Made by a program: the position numbers and the translations under genes
Notes under the pieces: model-generated
Seen by the model: only the letters and a program-made list of their open reading frames with translations
Databases searched by the model: none
Told to the model about the DNA's origin: nothing
In this document: positions 29,244-35,168 of the stretch, in pieces
Numbering within the stretch: the stretch's first letter is position 1
Layout of the letters: each line of letters opens with the position of its first letter
IMG/VR virus record: IMGVR_UViG_3300025009_000277
Location: 1 to 35,168 of that record
Strand: one strand, 5' to 3'
From: a virus
DNA length: 35,168 nt

Positions 29244-31628
29244 TTATTTTAATCCTAAGAACTTAGCCACTGATAATAATTTTGTCACAAATCTTCCTAT
29301 CGTTCCAGATGTTGTCAAAATACTTGTTTGCACAGCCCAGACAGCTTGAGGATTGCCGACTTCTGACAAAATAATTTCTGACGGTAAAGCATCTTCCCAG
29401 AGGTCTAAGGAATTGATTTCATCTGTTCCATCAAAAAGGTCGTCTACATAAATATAAGCTCCTACTGCAACGGAAAGACCGTATATCTTTATCGTCGCAT
29501 AAGCGGGAACAACACCGGAATAAGCCTGACCCAGACTAAACACATTCCAATTTGAATCTGATGGCATGTATTCCACCTGATCGGCAGAAGTTGATTGTGG
29601 CATCCAAAGTTCAACTCTCGTTTCATCGGAAGCCATTGTTGCGTTCTTTTGGATGAACCCATTTGCTTCCGCCGAATAACCGACAAAACAAGGCACTTTG
29701 TACTCCCAGTAGATCCCATTGGAAATATTATTTGGTGTGAGACGCAGAGCTAGAGACCCAGCAGTGTGGACATTCGTATCCGCGAGACTTGCTCCAGTTG
29801 ATTGGATGATTCCTCCTGGAGTATAGACATAATGTTTGTTATCAGTTGCATTCCATCGATGAAATCTAATCTTTGTTCCATCTACGTTGTCGCTATAAGT
29901 TCCTCCCACTGTCGGTGTTGAGTTATAAAAATAACACGAATCAAACACAATTTGGTTGAATGTTCCTGTCGCAACATAAATATCCGATGTTGGAGCGGCG
30001 ACATCCCCGAAATATGCTGATGTTATTCGACAGTCATAAGTGCTTGAAAGAGAGATCGTGTTGTATCTATTGCATTGTATATCGCCTCCAATCATCTGTA
30101 CGCGAGCATTGGATAGAAGCATCCCTCCCCAATAAATAAAACCACTCGTATTGCACCCGTAAGCCATCGGATCATTCAGCACAACTCCCGTGTTGATGAT
30201 GTTGAAACCGATTTGAGCTGTGGCCAGAGCTACGGGAGAATTATATGTTTCGTTATATGTGGCTATAATAATGTAATTCCCACCGTACTGAATAAGCCCA
30301 TCGTAAGACTGGGTTATCTTGGACGATGAGGAATTGAGACCCCATCCAGAAACAGGAGACCAGCAGACGTTATAATCAAACGACGTAAGATAATGATTCG
30401 CCGCAGATTTAATCTGAACTCCGCGACGTAATATCGTTGTGCCCCCAGGATTCAAAAATAATGCCCAATCAATTGTAATTGAAGCCGTTGATATGGTATT
30501 TGAATTTATGAAATAATATCCATAGCTGGCATTCTTCGCTGTGAATTGGATATTGCGATGACAATTAAAAACTTTCGCTCTTGTGGTGTGTGTCCAAGAT
30601 AAACCAGATTCAGCACCTCCTGGGGTATCACAAAGTGTAATGAGACCGGCTGCGATGGTCTTGATAAATTTTACTTCCAGATGGTTATAAACATCTGTTG
30701 GAGTAATAACCAATTTGTCTCCAACGAGCCAGTCGAGTGTAATTTCTGCAACTTGCAATTCACTCCCCGTCGTGCCATTTCCGGAGACATAGAGTGGTTT
30801 CCAATTTGTTCTTGGTGCGCCGGAGATGTTAATAAGCAAAGGAGCATCCCCAATAGTGATTCCGAAATCTCCATCCGCAGTGGAGTGTTCTGTTTCATGA
30901 GTATAAGTAATGGACGGAAGAGCGTCTAAGTCTGTTTCAAAATAAGCATTCCTTCCGATAAATGTGTGGCCTTTGATTGCAAGTTTTGAACTCGCTGCCG
31001 TATCACACTCAAACGATCCGTAATCAGCCACATAAAGAGCTGCACTGAATGTTCTATATGAAATTGATGTGCTCGGTACCAAAGCTCCACCGCACGCTTC
31101 TGTCCCAACAACCTTTATTCTTGTTCTGGTTGAAGTCGGAGCTGCGATGATAACGTCATCCCCTGCGACGGGATAACCCGTTCGGTTGTCCCATGTTCCT
31201 CGAGCCACTGTTCCCGCACCGTCAGAAGCAACGATGACATTTGTTCCTGTTTGAGCAAACTTCCAGCGATAGTATCCGGCAGTTATGGTAGTAAAAACGT
31301 AAGGAGTTACAACCTGAAGATGGTTGATAGCGTTGATGGTAAGATCAGTGAAGTTATAAGTGGCTATCGCAGTTGTATCATTCCAAGCCGCACCATTATA
31401 TTCTTGAAGCGTGGCTACAAAATTTCCAGCACCGGAATAATTAACGACAATAGGCGTAACCGCAGTAGCAGCATTGATAAGATTTGGAGCGGTAAAAACT
31501 GCGGAATACTGTGGTGTGGCTCCGCTTATAGTGATATTGGTTAAAGCGTGTAAAGCTGATTCTGCCGTTTGTCTATACCAATTATTCCCATCCCAATCTC
31601 CCAGTTGAAATGATAGCCATTTTGACAT
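29244..31628 (-). CDS. large fibre/spike protein with beta-helix
   Basis: From ATG 31628 (MSKWLSFQLGDWDGNNWYRQ) the protein has 794 residues. The middle (about 150-560) is a run of short strands and turns with Asn/Gly ladders (GDAPLLINISGAP, IQFTAKNASYGYYFINSNTIS, NYIIIATYNETYNSPVALATAQIGFNIINTGV), suggesting a right-handed beta-helix as in receptor-binding or depolymerising spikes. The C-terminus (ALPSEIILSEVGNPQAVWAVQ, KLLSVAKFLGLK) resembles conserved ends of phage structural proteins. The enzymatic site is not identifiable. An upstream TTG at 31643 is less likely because the previous gene's stop lies between. Confidence 0.7.
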   Translation of the reverse strand: MSKWLSFQLGDWDGNNWYRQTAESALHALTNITISGATPQYSAVFTAPNLINAATAVTPIVVNYSGAGNFVATLQEYNGAAWNDTTAIATYNFTDLTINAINHLQVVTPYVFTTITAGYYRWKFAQTGTNVIVASDGAGTVARGTWDNRTGYPVAGDDVIIAAPTSTRTRIKVVGTEACGGALVPSTSISYRTFSAALYVADYGSFECDTAASSKLAIKGHTFIGRNAYFETDLDALPSITYTHETEHSTADGDFGITIGDAPLLINISGAPRTNWKPLYVSGNGTTGSELQVAEITLDWLVGDKLVITPTDVYNHLEVKFIKTIAAGLITLCDTPGGAESGLSWTHTTRAKVFNCHRNIQFTAKNASYGYYFINSNTISTASITIDWALFLNPGGTTILRRGVQIKSAANHYLTSFDYNVCWSPVSGWGLNSSSSKITQSYDGLIQYGGNYIIIATYNETYNSPVALATAQIGFNIINTGVVLNDPMAYGCNTSGFIYWGGMLLSNARVQMIGGDIQCNRYNTISLSSTYDCRITSAYFGDVAAPTSDIYVATGTFNQIVFDSCYFYNSTPTVGGTYSDNVDGTKIRFHRWNATDNKHYVYTPGGIIQSTGASLADTNVHTAGSLALRLTPNNISNGIYWEYKVPCFVGYSAEANGFIQKNATMASDETRVELWMPQSTSADQVEYMPSDSNWNVFSLGQAYSGVVPAYATIKIYGLSVAVGAYIYVDDLFDGTDEINSLDLWEDALPSEIILSEVGNPQAVWAVQTSILTTSGTIGRFVTKLLSVAKFLGLK

Positions 31629-31632
31629 AATT

Positions 31633-31776
31633 TTATAGGCCAAGCATTGTATCTAGCATCTTTTGAGCTATCCACTGATCTATGCGTGCATTTCCATAAG
31701 TTTGTCTATGCCAAATGATGAAGTCTTTTACAACACTCAAGCTCACTCGAATAGAACCTTTTTTAGGAATTGCCAT
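31633..31776 (-). CDS. very small structural-region protein
   Basis: From ATG 31776 the product has 47 residues: MAIPKKGSIRVSLSVVKDFIIWHRQTYGNARIDQWIAQKMLDTMLGL. It overlaps the previous gene by 14 bases. Residues from about 25 form an amphipathic helix. No family. The shorter start is favoured because the upstream extension reads through the neighbour in another frame. Confidence 0.5.
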   Translation of the reverse strand: MAIPKKGSIRVSLSVVKDFIIWHRQTYGNARIDQWIAQKMLDTMLGL

Positions 31777-32014
31777 AAATTTTACAGTTAGCGCAGCGAT
31801 GGTCATTGAGCAACGCCATCTCGACTTGAGAAATAAAATCCTGACCTTCCATGTGCCATAAACAGGAAAACTCAAATACTTCTTTTAATTCTTCTTTGGA
31901 AAATACTGAAATCTTTGTGTAAATAATCGAACCATTGCAGGAAAAATCCGTTATTTTTATTTCCGCATCCTCTATACTGATTCCTTCTTCCGTGATGTAA
32001 GTTCCTTTGAGCAT
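31763..32014 (-). CDS. small structural-region protein, unknown
   Basis: The protein has 83 residues: MLKGTYITEEGISIEDAEIKITDFSCNGSIIYTKISVFSKEELKEVFEFSC, and a C-terminal CANCKIYGNS. Beta-rich first half; a late CxxC may bind metal. It follows the preceding gene by one base. No family recognised. Confidence 0.55.
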   Translation of the reverse strand: MLKGTYITEEGISIEDAEIKITDFSCNGSIIYTKISVFSKEELKEVFEFSCLWHMEGQDFISQVEMALLNDHRCANCKIYGNS

Positions 32015-32015
32015 A

Positions 32016-32279
32016 TTATGAGTAGCTTAAAAGCAATCTATCATCCCAAATATTATCAAAATTAGAATCACCATCGGCAAAGGTAATAATCAATTCCGGT
32101 GATCCGCTTTCATCGAGTCTTTGAATCTGCCATACGGGGAGTGAAGTTGAAGATCCTGGAGCAGCTTTTCCAACATAAGTGAGTGAGCTAACTTCATCGA
32201 GTTGAGTGGCATATCGAATTTGAAGTCCCGAGATGGCAGCGACTATCGCGCTATCATCGAAACTCTGCATCTGTGCCAT
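32016..32279 (-). CDS. small structural protein, unknown
   Basis: The protein has 87 residues and is beta-rich (LQIRYATQLDEVSSLTYVGKAAPGSS, LPVWQIQRLDESGSPELIITFADGDSNFDNIWDDR). The pattern 'YVGKAAPGSSTSxxVWQI' resembles small phage virion proteins. It lies one base after the coiled-coil gene. Confidence 0.55.
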   Translation of the reverse strand: MAQMQSFDDSAIVAAISGLQIRYATQLDEVSSLTYVGKAAPGSSTSLPVWQIQRLDESGSPELIITFADGDSNFDNIWDDRLLLSYS

Positions 32280-32280
32280 A

Positions 32281-32760
32281 TTAGATGGAAGAGATCATTT
32301 CAGAAACAGCTTTCTTTCTTTGCTCAAAGGTTTGTTTATTTCTTTCTAAAACTTCTTTTTCTTTTTCAAACTCATCAGTTTTTTCTCGAATAGTAACAAC
32401 CGTTTGAGAAAGACGATCTTCTGCGTCCTTTTTTTCTTTTCTGGTATCTTCGAGTTCTTTCTTTGCCATTGAGAGTCCATTTTGAATCGCTACTGTTTCT
32501 ATCTTTAGATCGTTTATGTAAGCCTTAGCTGAATCACTATTTTGTTTTGCTGTCGAAAAAGTTGCTTCGAGTTTAGGAAGTTCGGCTGAAAGAGTATCAC
32601 GAGTGATTTCCATTCGCGCGATTTCTTTTTCAAGCTCAACTTTTCTTCGAGACAAAGACACTTCTTCATCTTTAAGAACCTGAACTTTTTGCATGGCAAT
32701 GTTGATCGTTTCCTGCACTTCTTGAGGAAGTGTAGGATTATAAGGTGTTGTTTGAGCCAT
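32281..32760 (-). CDS. coiled-coil protein of virion region
   Basis: From ATG 32760 the protein has 159 residues. After a short Pro-rich start (MAQTTPYNPTLPQEV), residues about 20-150 are a continuous, heavily charged coiled coil (VQVLKDEEVSLSRRKVELEKEIARMEI, KKELEDTRKEKKDAEDRL). It may be a fibre stalk, an internal rod or a chaperone. An upstream ATG at 32781 would overlap the previous gene; the chosen start is one base after its stop. Confidence 0.6.
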   Translation of the reverse strand: MAQTTPYNPTLPQEVQETINIAMQKVQVLKDEEVSLSRRKVELEKEIARMEITRDTLSAELPKLEATFSTAKQNSDSAKAYINDLKIETVAIQNGLSMAKKELEDTRKEKKDAEDRLSQTVVTIREKTDEFEKEKEVLERNKQTFEQRKKAVSEMISSI

Positions 32761-32761
32761 A

Positions 32762-33070
32762 TTAGTTTTCTGTTCTTTCAATAGCCATTAAACGGGGAGT
32801 TGTTCCTGCAACGGTGATAATCCCAGTATACACTTGATCGCTTGGAGAATCGTAGCTGCCCCCAGTTCCGTTATCTAGAGCTGAACCAGCAGAAAGAACA
32901 TAGGTAAAATCCGTTGCGCTTGCCGACGCACCTTCTTTTACAAAAAGAGGATCAGTATCAAGATTTTGAATCTTGTAACTCATTCTAGCGGGATTTGCAG
33001 CTAAAGCTGTACCTGCCGAGGTGAGGATTCCACTGTGAATTGTTGTCTTAGTTCGCTGAATTTGACGCAT
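32762..33070 (-). CDS. small beta-rich structural protein
   Basis: The protein has 102 residues (ARMSYKIQNLDTDPLFVKEGASASATDFTYVLSAGSALDNGTGGSYDSPSDQVYTGIITVAG). The YKIQNL...LFVKEG...DF.YVL.AG pattern is common in small phage virion proteins, perhaps decoration or fibre-associated. Its ATG lies only a few bases after a T8 terminator-like structure (33076-33118), an unusual place for a start. Confidence 0.6.
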   Translation of the reverse strand: MRQIQRTKTTIHSGILTSAGTALAANPARMSYKIQNLDTDPLFVKEGASASATDFTYVLSAGSALDNGTGGSYDSPSDQVYTGIITVAGTTPRLMAIERTEN

Positions 33071-33075
33071 AAGAT

Positions 33076-33118
33076 AAAAAAAACAGTCTCTTTCCGGCTA
33101 TAATTAAGCCTTGGAGAC
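33076..33118 (-). terminator. intrinsic terminator directly before a start codon
   Basis: On the minus strand GTCTC...GGC and GCC...GAGAC pair around a TTAATTATA loop, with a small internal loop, followed by eight Ts (33083-33076). It ends 5 bases before the ATG of the 102-residue gene. It could terminate the ejection-protein transcript or attenuate the downstream operon. The rest of the 207-base gap (33071-33277) holds no supported gene. Confidence 0.65.
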
Positions 33119-33277
33119 CGTTGATTATTGACTTTTAGTTAATTTGGTGTCTAAAGTCTATTATAAGTTTAATGAGTATTTTTTTCAATTATGAGTTCAT
33201 TTTTTGATCTTCTTGAAGATACCGATTGGAAGGATTATGTAATAATTTTCATTTTCTTAGTTTACCTTTCGAAATTA

Positions 33278-34924
33278 CTATTCTGATTCTTTCCTCATTT
33301 CCAAAAGCAATTGACGTACTGCTCTCTGCAAATCAACTGAGAGTAATTTTGATTCGATCATTGGTTTAGTTATTCTACCGACAATGTTTGTAAATTCAGC
33401 AACTATTCTTGGAGACGTCATTAACATAACCGGAAGAAGACCAACAATAGTTGAGGGATTTGAAAGTGAAGCGATACCTGCGCCTCCTCCAATCAATAAT
33501 CCACTTAATCCTCTAGGTGACACCCTACCAAGAAGAGAACCAGCAATTTTTCCTACTAGATCATTTCCTTTTTGTTTACTCAATACTTCAAGAAACTGGC
33601 GTCTGGTATCGTCATCTCTTTGAACACTTTGCATAAACTTTCTAACTGCTGTTTCTGTTTGCTTTTTATTTCCAAGACTAAGACTGTGAGTTATATCATT
33701 TATCATGTCACTAGTTTCTTCATAGCTTTTTGTCATTTCACCATATCCTTTTACATTATCTTTTAATCCTTTTGTGACAGATATTCTTAATTCATCCACA
33801 ATTCTTTTTGCTTTAGTTTTTCCAGCTCCAATAAGTTGTTGAGAATAGCTACCTAATCTTTGTTTTAATTTATCCATCCCATAAGCCGTATCGTCTGCCC
33901 ATCCTTCCACATCTTTAATCGCTTTATTCATGACATTCTCTCCTTCTACAATGGTATCTAAATCATCAGATAAGTCTTTAAGTTTATTTTTGACTTCATA
34001 CAAAACGTTAGAAAGTTCTTTTTTTCCTAGATCAAGTTTTTCTAATTGTTGTCTATACATTTTTCCTCTCTCAATTTTCATACTTTGTAAGGAAGATTCT
34101 GCTTGTTCTGCTATTTGTCGCAACATTGAGTCAGTATCAGAACCGGCTTCTCTGGCAAATTTAATAACATTTGGATTATTAAAAACTTCAACAATAGATG
34201 TCTTTCCTGCTCCGGTTGTTTTACCTAAGATTTCTGATGTAGTATTGCCAATTCCTTTCAATAATTTTCCTCCTATCGATCCAACCGTAGGGGTTACTAA
34301 CCCATACAAGGCGGCCTTTTTTGTATCACTATCAATTTCACCTTTTTGAATAATTGTTTGACCGGCTGAAAGTCCTGCTTCGGTTAATCCAGTTGCCCCA
34401 AATTTTGTAATACCTTTTAACAATTTTCCACCTACCATAGCAGCTTCTGCCGTCTTACCAACCTTCAATGAGGCTCCACCGGGTACAAAAAATTCAGCAA
34501 TTTGCTCTAACGTAAATCCTATTTTTTGAAGATTGTTTATAGGAGTTGTTAGTGATCCAGTTTGAATACCTAAATTATTCTCAATCTTATTTTGTAAATT
34601 TTTAGCTGATGATAAATCCTCTTTTTGAAAACCGAAAGTTTTCTCTAAAGATTTTGGAGTAATGATTCTACCGGTTGTTTTAAGCATGTTTTCACCAATA
34701 GCCGAGGCTCCACTTAAAGTTGAGAGTAGACCCTTTCCAGCACCTTTTATCACCTCGCCTGTTTTTTGAAGAAAGGTCTTTGGTTTTTCTTCTACAACTG
34801 GTTTCAATTCAATACCTTTTCTCTTTGCCAGTTCTTGCAAAGTAATGCCACCAGCATTATTCATCTGGTTTAACGGCTTGAGTGTTACCCCTTTCTGTTT
34901 AGCTAAATCTTGGATTGAAGGCAT
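33278..34924 (-). CDS. ejection-type virion protein
   Basis: From ATG 34924 (MPSIQDLAKQKGVTLKP) the protein has 548 residues. Two LAKxKG-type repeats at the N-terminus, a glycine/alanine-rich hydrophobic stretch (about 115-245, for example FTLEQIAEFFVPGGASLKV, ALYGLVTPTVGSIGGKLLKGIG), then a long helical and coiled-coil part (about 270-420), and a second hydrophobic Gly/Ala stretch near the end (SGLLIGGGAGIASL, VGLLPVMLM). Mixed membrane-like and coiled-coil regions beside wall hydrolase genes suit an internal virion protein that helps form the DNA channel. I chose 34924 over an upstream ATG because it matches the start of the left-hand copy at 411. Confidence 0.7.
   Translation of the reverse strand: MPSIQDLAKQKGVTLKPLNQMNNAGGITLQELAKRKGIELKPVVEEKPKTFLQKTGEVIKGAGKGLLSTLSGASAIGENMLKTTGRIITPKSLEKTFGFQKEDLSSAKNLQNKIENNLGIQTGSLTTPINNLQKIGFTLEQIAEFFVPGGASLKVGKTAEAAMVGGKLLKGITKFGATGLTEAGLSAGQTIIQKGEIDSDTKKAALYGLVTPTVGSIGGKLLKGIGNTTSEILGKTTGAGKTSIVEVFNNPNVIKFAREAGSDTDSMLRQIAEQAESSLQSMKIERGKMYRQQLEKLDLGKKELSNVLYEVKNKLKDLSDDLDTIVEGENVMNKAIKDVEGWADDTAYGMDKLKQRLGSYSQQLIGAGKTKAKRIVDELRISVTKGLKDNVKGYGEMTKSYEETSDMINDITHSLSLGNKKQTETAVRKFMQSVQRDDDTRRQFLEVLSKQKGNDLVGKIAGSLLGRVSPRGLSGLLIGGGAGIASLSNPSTIVGLLPVMLMTSPRIVAEFTNIVGRITKPMIESKLLSVDLQRAVRQLLLEMRKESE
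34514..34924. repeat. terminal direct repeat, right copy (matches 1-411)
   Basis: Gap-free match to 1-411, identical over 34514-34633. It codes the first 137 residues of the ejection-type protein. Beyond the start codon (34925 onward) the right end codes a transglycosylase-like protein while the left end codes a CHAP protein. Confidence 0.85.
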
Positions 34925-34928
34925 ATTA

Positions 34929-35168
34929 TTATCCTGATTTATTGAGCGCATTTAGTACTTTTTCGGCATAAGCTCCTGTATCGTACTTCACACCATATTT
35001 ATTCGTTCCACTTTTTATTTGAGTTGAGCCCCCGTTCCATATCAAGGCTATCTCTTTCGCAGAATACCCCTGATTTAACAGATCATTGATCTTAGCCTCT
35101 GCAACCTTATCTTGATTCTCCTGTGTCATTGGAGCGACATAACCTAAGTATTGTTTAGACCAAGCGTC
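34929..35168 (-). CDS. lytic-transglycosylase-like protein, C-terminal part, cut by window edge
   Basis: The frame is open to the window edge and gives 79 residues ending KINDLLNQGYSAKEIALIWNGG, then GTNKYGVKYDTGAYAEKVLNALNKSG. The 'GYSAKEIALIWNGG...YGVKYDTGAYAEKV' pattern matches the end of lysozyme-like SLT (lytic transglycosylase) domains in phage virion proteins, where the WN-GG and YA-KV positions pack near the active site. The catalytic Glu would lie beyond the window. It holds the same position as the CHAP gene at 420-2516 relative to the ejection protein, so it may be the other allele. Confidence 0.65.
   Translation of the reverse strand, partial: DAWSKQYLGYVAPMTQENQDKVAEAKINDLLNQGYSAKEIALIWNGGSTQIKSGTNKYGVKYDTGAYAEKVLNALNKSG

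Noticed and set aside
33191-33286. Plus-strand 31-residue membrane-like peptide (MSSFFDLLEDTDWKDYV, then a hydrophobic run)
   Set aside because: The only plus-strand candidate in a long minus-strand block, no ribosome-binding site or promoter seen, and AT-rich DNA favours such chance frames.
1-35168. Search for integrase, tape-measure, tRNA, rRNA and reverse-transcriptase diversity-generating elements
   Set aside because: None seen. The absence of a tape-measure gene agrees with a short-tailed phage, and there is no sign of lysogeny genes beyond one small HTH protein.

Overview
This window looks like a nearly complete genome of a short-tailed (podovirus-type) tailed phage, probably assembled from a metagenome. 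It has large and small terminase, portal, scaffold, a capsid protein with an inserted Ig-like domain, a head-tail adaptor, a tail nozzle, fibres, virion-associated wall hydrolases, an ejection-type protein, holin and amidase. It also has its own replication set: primase-polymerase, RecA-type helicase and SSB-like protein. I see no tape-measure gene, sheath, integrase, tRNA or rRNA. The DNA is AT-rich and uses standard stop codons. The host cannot be named. Most genes lack a Shine-Dalgarno (SD) sequence and start in an A/T-rich 'AATATG' context, which suggests a host that does not depend on SD sequences.

Layout. Positions 1-19,625 run on the minus strand. Read in transcription order these are: SSB, unknown, primase-polymerase, helicase, an iteron/dyad region, three overlapping micro-genes, small and large terminase, portal, two small head genes, an attenuator-like leader, scaffold, capsid, repeat-rich fibre, adaptor, nozzle, lectin-type fibre, CHAP hydrolase, and the start of an ejection-protein gene. 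Positions 19,791-27,893 run on the plus strand and hold early/accessory genes: an HTH regulator, small zinc proteins, a nuclease, a GHKH/DUF6745-like/SGDC-repeat cluster, an SPFH (prohibitin-like) membrane protein, then a module from about 24.2 to 27.7 kb with different gene-start signals. Positions 27,918-35,168 are minus again: holin, small basic protein, amidase, XhlA-like protein, large fibre, small structural genes, ejection protein, and the C-terminus of a transglycosylase-like protein.

Ends. Bases 1-411 align without gaps to 34,514-34,924 (offset 34,513). The first 120 bases are identical and the two copies then diverge. The simplest reading is a circular map of about 34.5 kb, in which the minus-strand late genes are one continuous block, and 34,514-35,168 is a second allele from a related strain. 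In one allele the gene before the ejection protein is a CHAP hydrolase; in the other it ends like a lytic transglycosylase.

Most notable non-coding elements: (1) a leader before the scaffold/capsid genes whose segments can form either an intrinsic terminator with a GAAA loop or a competing pseudoknotted fold; (2) a sigma70-type promoter driving a structured leader with a three-way junction at 24.38-24.55 kb; (3) a group I intron with an HNH endonuclease gene, inserted exactly between the Asn and His codons of the GNH motif of a metallophosphoesterase; (4) iterons and a nested dyad beside the helicase gene; (5) an identical 18-bp element upstream of both the SSB and amidase genes.

The 24.58-27.67 kb module has clear SD sites and frequent TGA stops, unlike the flanking genes. 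It looks like an insertion from a phage of an SD-using host. Early genes read rightward from the divergent promoter region at 19.63-19.79 kb, replication and virion genes read leftward, and the two blocks meet at a bidirectional terminator near 27.9 kb.
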